NCBI GenBank assembly: GCA_964034945.1
Contig: OZ035962.1
Location: 85,209,942 to 85,273,941 of the forward strand
From: Chrysopilus asiliformis
Taxonomy: Eukaryota > Arthropoda > Insecta > Diptera > Rhagionidae
DNA: 64,000 nt
Reading direction: 5' to 3'
Below, in pieces: positions 10,411 to 21,599 of the stretch; position 1 is the stretch's first letter, and every line of letters starts with the position of its first letter. The notes under the pieces are model-generated. The model saw nothing but the letters and a program-made list of their open reading frames with translations. It had not been told where the DNA came from and searched no databases. The position numbers and the translations under genes were made by a program.

Positions 10411-13400
10411 TGATCAGGCGTCTGTTGCGGGGGGGAATAGGTTGGCAGCTTGCTGTCGGCCCCGTAACCTGTAACAGCATCGAGGTCCTTCATCACTGTT
10501 CCGGTCATGTTTCGGGCAGTGGGGAGGGGATCGATGGTTGTAGCAGAGGGTCAACCCTGTTACGATTCGCAAATGTACGCATTGCCTCCTCGTGGCGATC
10601 ACTGGTAACTAGTTATTCTAGGCTAAAATGCGACGCTAAAGGAGAAACCCTTGACAAAAAACCCCAATCCAAGGTGGAACAGCATATGCCGATGGATGAA
10701 TGGCTAGTGGGATACTAGTCACGAATATGCGAACTCTGGATACCTGGCGCCCTCCAGTTTCAAGCAGCCTTACACCTGTAAAGGAGCTCTGCAGGTGCGG
10801 ACATTCTTTCTCCAATACTCGTGGGACCAAAATAGAACCATCAACTTCTGCGGAGAAGGACCCCTCCCTAATAGGGTCCACGGAGAAGGATCTCTCCGCA
10901 AAAAGATTCAATCCAAAAGAGACCGGATCTCTCAAAAAGCCGGAAAAACCACCCCTAGGAACTGTTTCTGGGAAACCCGCGGCGGGTGCCACTAGGTCTT
11001 TGGCCACCAAACCTGGATCTGGTGCGCTTGTCGGGGCAACTCGGAAACAAGGTCCCAAAAAACCGTTGGTGTCGGAAGGCGGCGCAAGAGCTTTGGTCAC
11101 CAAGCCTGGCTCAAGCAAAACCGGAGACACGATAAAAGCGCTAAACGCGCCCAAAAATGCGCTAAACGCGCCCAAAAATGCGCTAAACGCGCCCAAAGAA
11201 GCGCTTAGTGCGCCAAATACAGCGCGACATCAACCGCCGTCAAATGCGCTAAACGCGCCGCCAAAAGCGCCTTCCGCGCCCACCAAGCTGACTGCGCCGT
11301 CGAAAGCGCTCAACGCGCCGACCACTTCGAAGGAAACCGGTTGCGCAGCCTCAAGCTCGCAACAAACGTCCTCCTTCAGGAAAGCATATCGCCGTAGAAG
11401 GGCGGCTTTCAGGGTAATGGCTAGACTGGAACAGATACCTGAACAGAAACGGACTGCCCACGACAAGAAACAGCTGGAGTGGGCCGAATCGGTCCTCTCC
11501 GAGACAACGGCTAATTCGGGTAGCAACCCCGCGTCGAAAAGACCGAGGTCTACTGACGAAGCGCCTATGGACGGAACCGACCCGAAGAGGGCCAAGACAC
11601 AGCCACTCTCCCAAAAGAAGCAATTCAGCGAGCTTCTGAAAGATCAGCTGGTGATGGCAGTCGTGGACAAAAGTCACGATGACGGCACTATCTCCATCGC
11701 CCAATGGAGGAAAGTTGAGGTTGCGCTGGCCACAAACTTCCTTGAGATTCTCAGGGAAAACCCTGGGCCCGTCCCCACATGTCGCGATGGTGGTTATCAC
11801 CAAGGACATGTCAAATTAGTAGCTTGTGCAGATCCCAGATCAGCCGAACTACTACGGACAGCTGTCTCCAAACTCGGGTCCGTGGAGACAGCTATGCATA
11901 CTCTGGTTCACACAATAGAAAAATCACTGGACCTCAAGGAATATACAATGGTTACCTTTCTAGATATTGAAGGAGCCTTTAACAATGTCGCACCCGGGGC
12001 TATCATGGGAGCATTACAGTATCTTGGTGTAGAGGCTCCTATAGGCGAACTGATAAATCTAATGCTAACAGGCAGGATTATCAATTCAAAGCTGGGGAAT
12101 TCATCTGCAAGAAGATATGTAAAGAGAGGAACCCCACAAGGGGGAGTACTCTCCCCACTTCTTTGGATACTAGCAATTAACGAATTGCTTCAAATCCTGG
12201 AAGCGGAGGGCTGCAAAGTGGTAGCTTACGCGGACGACGTTGCTATAGCTTTTTCAGGAAAGTATCCTACAACATTGAAAGAGCTAACTCAGAACGCTCT
12301 CTATAAACTATCTACCTGGACAAACAAATGCGGTTTAGCGGTTAATCCGCTGAAAACCGAAATAGTCCTCTTCACCAGGAAATATAAAATTCCTCAAATC
12401 GACCCACCCTCCATAAATGGTACCAGCCTAGTCTGGACAGACAGGGCCAAATACCTGGGTATTATTCTAGATAGGAAGCTAGACTGAAAATTGAATACTC
12501 AGGAAAGGGTTAAAAAAGCCTCAGTGGCTCTCTACTCGTGTAAACGAGCCATTGGATTAAAATGGGGAATGAAACCATACATGGTTCACTGGCTCTACAC
12601 GTCCGTTATCAGACCCATACTCATGTATGGGGTAATCGTCTGGTGGACAGCTTTAGATAAAGCCGTACACCGAGGTTTGCTAGGGAAAATACAAAGAATG
12701 GCGTCAGTGTGCATAAGCGGAGCATTGAGAACGACTCCCACGAAGGCACTGGAAACCCTTCTACATTTGGTTCCCCTAGACCTATACGGCAAGCAGATGG
12801 CGGCACGTGCAGCCATAAGACTAAAAGCCTCATTAACATGGTATAGTACTGAAAAAGGGCATTCCAGTATTCTTAAGAATTTTCAGGAAGTCCCGAGAAA
12901 TATAGATTATACTATATCCAAACCGTTCTTTGAAAGGAACTTCACCACTATCATCCCTTCCAGGCAACAATGGGAGGATGGTACTATACAAAACTGTAAC
13001 ACAGTACACTTTTACACAGATGGATCCAAATTGGATGGGAGAGTGGGCAGAGGGATCTACTCTGGTCATTTAAAGATCAGTCAATGCCTCCGCCTACCGG
13101 ATCACTGTAGCGTATTTCAGGCCGAAATGATGGCAATCAAAGACGTCACAGAGTGGCTCAAAAATAATGTTGTATCATCTAGAGATATTAGCATTTTTAC
13201 TGACAGCCAAGCGGCAATAAAATCCCTAGAATCCATCGCACTCACATCAAAGGTGGCACGGGAGTGTAAGGCATCTCTCAATGAGATGTCGGAATACTTC
13301 AATATCAACATCGTTTGGGTGCCAGGACATAGTGACATAGATGGGAACGAGAAAGCGGACGAACTTGCTAGGAGAGGCACGATTGCGCCAACTCTACCTG

Positions 13401-13940
13401 CAAAAGAGAGTATAGGCATACCTCTGGCAACGTGCAAACTCATACTAAGTTCTGAAACGCTAAACAATGCAAACCAGAGATGGACACGGGAGAGAACGTG
13501 TACCGTCACCAAATGTATCTGGCCTAAGCTAGACAAAAAACGCTCCAGTAGACTCCTCTCACTACAAAGAAATGCGATCAGCACGGTAGTGGGAATAATA
13601 ACAGGACACTGCCTAATAGGCAGACATGCCGACAGGCTCGGAGCTCCCTCAAACGACTTTTGTAGAAGCTGTGGGGATGTGGACGAAGAGGAGTCGACAA
13701 CTCATCTTCTCTGTCATTGCCCAGCTCTAGCTCAACGCAGAAGAATTCATTTGGGTAGTTTCTTCCTAAACGATCTAGAAGACCTAAGCGCCACAAGCGT
13801 TGCAGATCTACTCCGCTTCATCAGAAGCTCCAAATGGTTCGAGGTATAGACAAATGGATCGTCAAGATTCGCGTGGTATCACAATGGGCCATTTCTGGCC
13901 TAAGTGTGCCTTTTTGGCAGCCACTCTAACCTAACTAACC
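10411..13940 (+). mobile_element. Non-LTR retrotransposon, R1/LOA-like, internally deleted
   Basis: A 3.5-kb LINE bounded by the 11-bp duplication TATGGGAGAGG. The 5' region begins TGATCAGGCG and the 3' end is a short TAACC-type tail (CTAACCTAACTAACC) with no poly-A. It codes on the plus strand for an ORF1-like protein fused to reverse transcriptase and RNase H. Full-length relatives are usually about twice as long and carry an apurinic-type endonuclease, which is absent here. The intact duplication and a single nonsense codon suggest a fairly recent copy. It lies on the strand opposite to mam, inside what is inferred to be the mam intron. Confidence 0.93.
10700..13849 (+). pseudogene. LINE polyprotein: ORF1-like domain fused to RT and RNase H, one stop
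   Basis: One frame of 1,049 codons, broken only by TGA at 12485-12487 where relatives have tryptophan (KLD, stop, KLNTQERV). Residues 1-220 are low-complexity, with repeated NALNAPK. Residues about 320-395 (GHVKLVACADPRSAELLRTA) resemble the ORF1 domain of insect R1/LOA-like LINEs. At GSV/ETAMH the frame jumps into reverse transcriptase: FLDIEGAFNN near 421, GTPQGGVLSPLLW near 477 and the catalytic YADD at 510-513. RNase H follows (FYTDGS with its Asp near 774, TDSQAA, WVPGHSDIDGNEKADELA), then a Cys/His motif CRSCGDVDEEE...HLLCHC. The endonuclease and the first RT motifs are deleted in frame. The product could not mobilise itself. Confidence 0.92.
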
Positions 13941-14300
13941 TATGGGAGAGGGGGAAAGAAGTGGTCCGATTGGATTTTGATGTATGGACAAGTTATGTAA
14001 AAATCTATTCTAAAGACATTTTACCTTTATAAATTTTTCAATATGACTCACCGTTTTCGAGAAAATTGCAGAAAACTGTTTCGTTTATATTGGTTAGGGC
14101 GGAAGGAATTTTACCCGTTCAAGAACCTAGCCATTTACCAGAAACATAACTGTACAAAATTTTAAGTCTGTGGCTCAATTCCTTTGAAAATTATTGTGTT
14201 CACGGACGGACGGACATTCGGAAATCAAAATCTTTTGTCATCCCTAACACCCTGGTGTAGTTCATTTTTGTATCCGATGATTGGTTTTTGTTGTGTCCGA
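13941..14300 (+). repeat. Repeat family A, right part
   Basis: This continues the copy interrupted at 10410, starting with the second target duplication. It carries GGTCCGATTGGATTTTGATG, CACCGTTTTCGAGAAAATTG, a short GACGGACGGACATTCGG block and the typical end ACACCCTGGTGTAGTTCATT. Confidence 0.8.
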
Positions 14301-16070
14301 TGATCAAAATTTGTACCAATTCCGTGATTCTGCCGACGCGACATGCGTTTTGCTATAGTGAGCTACAAACTCAGCGTAGGTCTGAAAGGATGCAAGTTTT
14401 GTTGATTGGTAAAATCCGTTTCCAAATTTTTTATTATTACTTACATATTTTATGGTAGCGGCTTAAATATCAACCTTTAAACAACAATCGATTCAATCAA
14501 CTTAATTTCTTTCCTACAATTCTAACTAATAACTTGTAACCTTTATAGTTGGCCACTTATAGTACCAACCACCTACGAGAAAACCCTACATGAAACTTAT
14601 AAAAATCACCTTAACGTGGTCACCTCGAGTATAAAAAAAATTCTAACGTTGATACACAAAAATCGGACGTAATAAATAAATTCCGAACAAGAAAAAGAAA
14701 ATTACTCCCGCCCACTTGAAGATTGTCGTATTTCAATTTCAATTCCGGAAAAGCCACTCAAAAAAAAATGCCAGTACCTTAAAGTGCCCATCCGCATCTT
14801 TGTACACTTCATTCCTGGCGCGCATATTATTGAGTTCTTTCTTGGCGTTCGTTTTAAGAAACCTCCCAATCGATGCAACTAAAAACTAAACAAAAGATTA
14901 AAAATAACCACCGCCATGATATTTTTAACATATTTATGTATATTTATGCTTTTCATGCTATGCTGGATGTCCTTGATTGGCCCTGACATTAGTAACGAAC
15001 GTAACGAGTAAATACCGAAAGTTAAGTTAGTATAAAGACCAGCACAGATATTTATAGTTGCCACTATTTATTCACACGAGGCGCGAAAGGTTAAAAGTGA
15101 CGCAACAACAAAATAACCTCAAAAATTCTATTCGGTTAGGACAGCACAAGAGGCGACAAAATAATGGTGTTGGCAAAACAAAACAAGGAAAAAGGAAACA
15201 ACTACCAACTGAGCGAATGGGCGGGTGGAAGTGGCCGCCTAATGGGTCGCAATTTAGGGAGGCAACTAGTCTGCATAGAGCGCAACAAGTTTCGATGGCT
15301 AGAGGGAGGCTGGTCGGTCGCATGGGCAAAAAAAAAACAACAAAAAAAACAGCACCAGATGGAGATATTAGAATGCCGCACTTAATACGAGCGAGTGCCG
15401 CTTAGCTGTGGTGGAAAGAAAACTCCCCCTCGACATTGCACAAGTGTGTGCTAGAAAGATGATATGAGGGTTGCGCTCACACATCCTCGCACATGTGAAG
15501 GGAAGAAGAAAAAAACACAAACGGATGGACACCGAGGGCTAGAGTTGGGAAATCGATGGCTCGGAAATAAAGTGGATGAACCGGACGGGAATTATCGTAC
15601 AAGCCCTTAAGACCCAAGCACATGTAAAAGCTTTGGTGGAGCATTCTCCAAAGTCCAAAATGACTTTCGGTACTTAATCGAAGGGAGGTAATTACCATCC
15701 AAGTGTTTCACTCCTTTTTCGTCTATTAATACACACTTGACGGCCAAATTAACGACATTTTCGTTTATGCCCGTATTTTTAATAGAAGAATTTCTTTTGA
15801 AATTATACAATTTTCTTTTTGCTAAATTTAGATATTGAAATATTGTTTTGCAAATTTACTAAAAGACATCAACTTGGTATGGAATTAATATGAAATTCAT
15901 ATATGCTATTCATTAGATTGGAGTGAAAAAATGAATATTTGTTCGATCAAACAGCAGATAGTGTCAAAAGATGTCTATTAGTAAGTAGAACTTGTTTGAT
16001 ATTTTTTTCAAATTTTTTGGACACCATCTTAATTTGTTGGAAGCCCCTTGAACTTTGGAAATTTTTGGGT
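14300..16070. other. Unique-looking non-coding stretch
   Basis: I see no known gene family. The 15058-15410 interval is GC-richer and keeps an open plus-strand frame of 115 codons, rich in Lys, Gln and Arg, but it matches nothing I recognise and the minus strand is equally open. It may be unique intronic DNA of mam. Confidence 0.45.
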
Positions 16071-16074
16071 AAAA

Positions 16075-16540
16075 ACATCAGAAAAGCTACTATTGCCAGG
16101 GGCCAATTATCAAATACTCTATATGAGGGCAGACAAAATGTTTGTTTTTTTAAAAATCCATTTGTATAGGAGAGGGGGAGAGGAGTGGTCCGATTGGATT
16201 TTGATGTATGGAACGGTTATGTAAAATCATATTCTTAACACATTTTACCTTTATAAATTTTTCAATATGACTCACCGTTTTTGGAGAAAATTGCAAAAAA
16301 CTGTTTCGTTTGTTTGGGGAAGGGGGAGGAATGGCCCGTTCAAGAACCTAGCCCAGTCATTTACGAGAAACGTGAGTATACGAAATTTCAAGTCTCTAGC
16401 TCAATTATTTCGAAAGTTATGGTGTTCACGGACCTACGGACAGACAGACGGACGGATATGCGGAAATCAAAGCCTCTTGTCATCCCTAACACCCTGGTGT
16501 AGTTCATTTTTGTGTTCGACGATTGGTTCAATGTGTTACA
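16075..16540 (+). repeat. Repeat family A, copy 2
   Basis: It begins AAAAGCTACTATTGCCAGGG and passes through GGTCCGATTGGATTTTGATG and CACCGTTTTTGGAGAAAATT. A short GACGGAC run follows, and it ends with CACCCTGGTGTAGTTC and CGACGATTGGTTCAATG. Only about 25 bp of tetranucleotide is present, compared with 540 bp in the copy at 37.5 kb. Confidence 0.8.
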
Positions 16541-16705
16541 AACGTTATACTAAATACTACTGTATGATTCTCATTTTGAGGATAAAAACGTTGAAGCAAA
16601 TCATTTCGCCGGTTTTTAATTAATACCAATTTTTCTTCCCACCCTCGCAACAAATATTCTTTTGAATGAGTCCGCAATGTATTTGCAATATAGTGAACAT
16701 ACAAT

Positions 16706-17213
16706 CAGGGTATTCACAGTCCTCTTTTAAATTGCGAGTAATTTTACCGCTCGGTAATTCAGTCAAATTTAACAGATTTTTACCGAGACGGTAACTTGGT
16801 TCATGTAAAAATGAATTACCGGATTCGGTAATTGTAGACATGCCTTGAGTCGTGTTTTCCGGCCCGGTTATTCGGTATCAAGAATCAACCGCGAGTGGCG
16901 CTAGTAATGTTTTTAGTTGTCAAATTTTTTCGCTGGTTATCTCATCGGACTGCAATTTTTTTCAATTTTGATAGCCGTTGCCACAATAGAAATTCAAAAG
17001 AATACATCAAACATGGATTTAAAAGTATGTGACATATTTTACAATCAAATTCGCAGTTCATGATTTGGTCACGTATCAAATAAAAGCGCTGTTTTCAAAT
17101 CTGTGCTGTGGGATGTTCACAGCAGAATATTTTCAGTCTTTTAATATTACCGAAAATACCGAATACCGAAAATATCGAATACCGAAAATTAAAAGAGGAT
17201 TGTGAATACCCTG
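16706..17213. mobile_element. 508-bp MITE with 25-bp terminal inverted repeats
   Basis: Left end CAGGGTATTCACAGTCCTCT and right end AGAGGATTGTGAATACCCTG are inverted copies with one mismatch. The interior is filled with motifs around ACCG and CGGTAAT. I cannot see a convincing target duplication, so I do not assign a superfamily. The CAGGG start would suit hAT, while GGGTATTCACA also starts the MITE at 39440. Confidence 0.75.
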
Positions 17214-17974
17214 AATATAACTATTTCTGTCTTTTTCACACACAAAAAATAACAGTTAAAAAATTTTTTTTTTGTACCCACCCCTCGCCTGCTATTTTCT
17301 ACACGAATTAACGGATCTTAGTGCGGATTTCAGAAATTCGCTGAGAATTTCTTAGGAAAGCTTCAAGATGTATACAAATTTGGAAATTTGATATCATTCC
17401 ATCATCTTACCCCTTTATTTTTAAGGGGTTTTGACAAAAAAAAAATCAACAATATACCAACCCCTCTTTTTTTAAGTAAAAGTAAAATTCCCTATCAGGT
17501 AAGCAGAACTGACTTTTATAGAATAAAAGTTTAGACAAAATTTTCAAAGGAAACGATTTACGCACCCAAACAGCATTTGAGTCAACTGTAACGTTAGCGG
17601 TCACCTCAAATCATAAGGACCTTATGTCAATCGCTAATGCAACGGTTGACATAAGCGCTGCTTAGGTACATCGAAGCTACATACATCGAGATTTCAAGGA
17701 GATTCACCAATTTCTCGTTTTCATTATCCACGGAAATGGGATAAACAGGATAACAATAAAGTTCAAACAGGCTAGAATACTCTTAATCATTTAAAAAAAT
17801 GTCTAAAATCGTTAACGCCAAAACATCATCATTCCGTCGAGTGCAAAAAATAAGATTTCGCAGTTACCTAACCGAAATACTTCATCAATTTCACTTTCTT
17901 TTAACCAAATTCTTGCTACACTGTCAAAAACCTTTCAAAAAAAAAATACAATCGACAAAAATCTAAAAGATGGT

Positions 17975-17980
17975 ACTTAC
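17975..17980 (-). other. mam: 5' splice site of the first mam coding exon
   Basis: On the minus strand, the coding sequence ...AGTGTTCATGTG is followed by GTAAGT, a consensus splice donor. Reading past it gives only five more codons before a stop. The intron is phase 0. Confidence 0.85.
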
Positions 17981-18580
17981 CACATGAACACTACTTTGTA
18001 GATTGCTTGCTAACGTGTTGTCGGGTTGCTTCTTCTCCGTCTTCTTCGCTGCCCGTTTTGCTTTACTTTCAAGATATCTTTTCTGAAGTACACTCGTCTC
18101 ATGGTTCTGCTGTTCGCAAACATTGTTGAATGTCTGATTGAATCTCGGTATGCAGTCGCTTTGTCGCCTCCGATAGCTTTCGATTCTACGACGCAATCTG
18201 TCAACGACAGCCTGATGTTTCGGCGTTAGAATATCGTTTGCCGACTGGAAGTTCTGCGGCGCTCCAGGGATTTGTTGCTGCTGCTGCTGTTGTTGTTGTT
18301 GTTGTTGTTGCGCCTGCTGTTGCTGTTGCACCTGATTTTGTAACTGTTGATTCTGCAGCTGGAGCTGCTGTTGATTCTGTAACTGTTGTTGCTGTTGCAG
18401 CAATTGTTGCTGCAATTGATTGCTCTGTTGGTGTTGCGGATGTTGCGAATGCTGATGTTGCTGCTGCTGATGATGTTGATGCTGTTGGTGTTGCTGCTGT
18501 TGCAGCTGGAGATGGTTGTTTAGTTGCTGGTGGGCTGCCTGATTGGCGCTCTGGAATACTGGAAGACCGCCTGCATCCAT
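17981..18580 (-). CDS. mam: Mastermind (Notch transcriptional co-activator), first coding exon
   Basis: 200 codons encoding the N-terminus of Mastermind. This nuclear protein binds the Notch intracellular domain and the CSL factor Su(H) and recruits acetyltransferase to Notch target genes. The start [11 protein letters not shown] is, from memory, that of fly Mam, and ATG at 18580 is chosen for this match. Residues 19-103 are glutamine/histidine-rich, ending in a run of 13 Gln (91-103). Residues 117-177 are the MamL-1 helix that lies along CSL and Notch: [20 protein letters not shown], then [21 protein letters not shown] basic tail [10 protein letters not shown] follows. The frame is intact up to a GTAAGT donor at 17980. 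Most of the protein must lie in exons left of this window. Identification is very secure. Confidence 0.96.
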
Positions 18581-18700
18581 AAATATCACGTTTGGTATCT
18601 ACTTGCGATAGATGCTTCTCAAGAAGCAATCCAAGCTAAGTAGTCGAAGAAATTAAACTTTTATCGGTAAGGAATTTGGTATTAGGCCCGATTCTTATCA
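18581..18700 (-). other. Probable mam 5' UTR, with a possible 3' splice site
   Basis: Immediately upstream of the mam ATG on the minus strand there is no longer an extended coding frame. About 55 bases before the ATG, TTTAATTTCTTCGACTACTTAG has the shape of a polypyrimidine tract with an AG acceptor (exon start about 18635). The transcript may therefore begin further right and splice in here. I see no clear TATA box close by. Inference only. Confidence 0.35.
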
Positions 18701-19079
18701 CCTACGGGCAGTTGTTTTTTTTATAAATTGGTAGATTCTTAAAATTAATTTTTGGAATTATTTTAATGTTGTGATTTTCCTCTATCGAAATTCATTTTTG
18801 GAGTTTTTTATGCAAAATTTCTATTCATCCAGTCAGGAAATTGTTGTCAGTCTCTTTAGGCAGTTCGGTTACAATTTAATGTGTCTGAAAATAAACGAAA
18901 TATTTTTTTTAATTCTTAAAAAAAACAATTCATGAAAAAAATTGAAAATTTAAAAAAAAATAAAATTAAATAAAAACAAATTCAGAAAAAAATGAAAAAA
19001 TAAAAAATTTGTATAAATATATATAAAATTTTTTTTAAAACAAAACTTAAAAAAATATATTAAAATAAATTCAAAAAAA
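18700..19079. other. AT-rich stretch with A/T homopolymer runs
   Basis: No gene seen. 18900-19075 is almost entirely A/T runs of the AAAAATT type. Confidence 0.6.
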
Positions 19080-19506
19080 AACATAACAAAAGCTATAATT
19101 GCCTATCTGGCAATCATTGGAGACCCGTATGGTGATATTCCTATCAAAATTTGAACAGTTGTACCAAAATTCCACTTTAAAGTCAAACTTTCCAATAAGA
19201 TTTTTTAAAATTTATTCCAATTGGATTTTGATGTATGGGAGTTTTATGTAGAATCATATCCTAAATAACTTTTGTTCTTGGACTTTTTTGATAAAATTCA
19301 CCGTTTTTGAGATATTCACAAAAAACGATTTCGTTCGTATGGGGGGTATCTCCCCTAATGGTTCATTTTTGCCCATTAACGAACTTAGCCTCGCATTTTA
19401 CGAAAAACGGATCTGCGCAAAATTTCAAGTCTCTAGCTCAATCCGTGCGCCCGCAATCCGCGCCACAGACAGACAGACAGACGGACAGACGGACAGACGG
19501 AAATTA
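19080..19506 (-). repeat. Repeat family B, copy 2, truncated
   Basis: Inverted relative to copy 1. It runs from ACATAACAAAAGCTATAATT, with the ATTGCC/GGCAAT hairpin, through the GTGCGCCCGCAATCCGCGCC core to a 36-bp GACAGACAGACGG block, where it stops. The outer GGGTATATTAAC end is missing. Confidence 0.8.
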
Positions 19507-20196
19507 TACCTTATTTACATGAGATTATACCTTTCATCAAACCTCATATCATGAATATATGTAAGTGGGTATAATGTTGATATAGTTTTTATACAAATAC
19601 ATTTGAAAATTCGAGAAATAATTGAAGCAAAAAGTTGAAAATTGTCATAGAACAGAATTTTATCAAAAGAAAAATCTCTTCCGAAAATGGGAAAAATTGA
19701 ACCACCCCCTTCCTCCTCACCCATACAAATGTAAATATTTTTTTCAATTTTCTCAAAAACGGCTGATTTTTTCGAAAAATTTGTTTAGACAAAAACAAGA
19801 AGTGTTCCATGATACAATAACAGCTTTCGAGTGTAAAAACGGCGTCAAAATCAGATAAGTTTTACTGGTAAAGTCGATCTTACAATTTTCGCTACATTCA
19901 TACATACGAACGAACACTCAGGCACACAACACACGCACACAAACAGACATGTTGCGGACTCATGAGTCTATGGTTATATGTCCTGGCGACATGCAACGCT
20001 CCGTTATGATTTCGGTTTTAGAAATGATTTTAATACCTTTCTTAAATATAAATAAAAAAAAATATATAAAAAAAATTCAAAATATATTATAAAAAAATAT
20101 ACAAAAAAAGGGAAAAAAAACTCGAAAAAAATTAAAGAAAAAACTTAAAAACCCAAAAAAAAAAATTAAAATAAAAAAATAGGTATCGTTTACATC
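19507..20196. other. Non-coding stretch
   Basis: No gene recognised. 20040-20190 is A-rich. Around 19910-19950 there is a short CACACAC-type tract. Confidence 0.5.
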
Positions 20197-20199
20197 TAA

Positions 20200-20747
20200 A
20201 GGTGAGTTTAGAAACACGAGCATTTTCATTTTTACTGGCAAAGTGAGCGGGATAGCGAAATTCAAATTTACGTGCGCAAAAAGTCGATCACATCAGTGTC
20301 TCACACGTACTTTCCCTTCCACTTTATGGCGAACTGTCACTGCACATCACCTTCTCGCAGCAATACGTTTGTTAGCACTTCAATTTCACCTAACAAAATC
20401 ATTTTGTGTGATGTTATAATTAGCTTTCAAATCAGCGTAGCTTTCAAATAAACATCGAACTTAACCTTACTTTTGCTGGCTGCCATAATTCCCCATAATT
20501 CAGGGGTAACATTTTGCTGGCAGGGCGGGGAAGTCCAATGTGTTTGTTGTTATTTACTGCCATAACTTTCCTATCGTCGAAGAAAATTATGGATAGTAAA
20601 ACCACTTCACGCAAGCAAAATTTTCAGTAAAATTTTTACTGAGTGGTTTCCCGTCCCTTTCCCACTTGGTGAAAAAGTCATAAGAAATCTGGCATTTCAC
20701 TCACTTTGCCAGTAAGAATGAAAATGCTCGTGTTTCTAAACCCACCT
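20200..20747. mobile_element. 548-bp MITE, PIF/Harbinger-like, TAA target duplication
   Basis: Terminal inverted repeats of roughly 48 bp: left AGGTGAGTTTAGAAACACGA and right TCGTGTTTCTAAACCCACCT, continuing into GCATTTTCATT...ACTGGCAAAGTGAG. TAA flanks it on both sides (20197-20199 and 20748-20750). A 3-bp TTA/TAA duplication is the usual mark of PIF/Harbinger. No transposase inside. Confidence 0.8.
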
Positions 20748-20749
20748 TA

Positions 20750-21400
20750 ACACTATTTTGCGATTTTTATTATTTGACACTAAATTCATGTTGCACAACT
20801 GTTTACACTATGACACAAAATATACAAATTGATTTTCTGAAAGACGCCATAACTCGAATTTTTCATATAAAACCGACTGACAACTTTTGCTGACAAGGGA
20901 ACTGTTCTGGGTGACACTTCCAGATTCGATTGAAAACTTTTTTTTATCCGACAGTTCAAAATTAAGAATCCGGCTTAAAGGGAAAACCCTTGATTTTCCC
21001 CGTTTTGAAGCATGAGGGGCTGGGGACCCATTACCGCCATCATAATATATTCGATGGAGCTATAGACTTGAAATTTGGTACAAAATTGCTTTTCATTAAT
21101 AGGAATGTCAACATCAAAAAGATCAAAATCGGCTAATTTATTGTATTAAACAAATCACAAATGTGAACAAAGCCTTAAAAACCCAGCAAGAAAAACTAAA
21201 AAAAAAATTAAAACCCAAAAAAAACCTTCAAACAAAACTTGAAAAAATCTTGTAAAACCTTAAAGAAAAATTCAGAAAAAAATGTTTACGAAGCAGTGAG
21301 GAATATGTAATCCCATTTATATATCGAAAAGATACGAAGAACTTTCGAGAAACACGCAATCAAGTGTCCGATTTGTTTGTACGTAGACAAAGGGTGGTTT
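20750..21400. other. Non-coding stretch
   Basis: No gene recognised. Several A-rich runs are present around 21180-21290. Confidence 0.5.
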
Positions 21401-21402
21401 TG

Positions 21403-21590
21403 TTAAATCGTCCTCGGCGCTAGAGCTCTCGAAGAGCCTGGGCGTCTTCTCAATTGAGGTTTCATAACAATTTCTTCCCTGCTTCGCACCTACAATTTTA
21501 CATGGATTGCGAACCATGGATGAATTACAACATTTGTAAGGTTTTTACGTTGCAACCCATCAACAGAAGAGGCCGTGATAGCAATCTTAC
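21403..21590 (-). repeat. Repeat R, copy 2 (inverted relative to copy 1)
   Basis: Matches 4375-4553 in inverted orientation, with a few substitutions and small indels. The minus-strand frame with MVRNPCKIVGAKQGRNCYET is open here but not in copy 1, and I do not recognise it. The two copies lie about 17 kb apart, pointing towards each other. Confidence 0.75.
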
Positions 21591-21599
21591 ATTTAGTTT

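Noticed and set aside
10636..11809. Minus-strand frames across the LINE ORF1 region
   Set aside because: Shadows of the GCGCCC-rich repeats (NALNAPK). No independent motifs.
15058..15405. 115-codon basic frame as a possible gene
   Set aside because: No motif, no splice context and the opposite strand is just as open. Kept only as part of an unassigned stretch.
18201..18629. Open frames overlapping the mam exon (Ala/Thr- or Val/Ala-rich)
   Set aside because: Shadows of the CAG/CAA repeats in other frames. The Mam frame has clear family motifs.
19288..19554. Short frame shared by all family B copies (FEIF.KN..R.GG...PNG.FLPINEL)
   Set aside because: It recurs in copies at 6.9, 19.3 and 58.9 kb, but changes are not biased to silent positions by eye and there is no family resemblance. 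It follows from sequence similarity of a non-coding repeat. A codon-substitution test on many copies would settle it.
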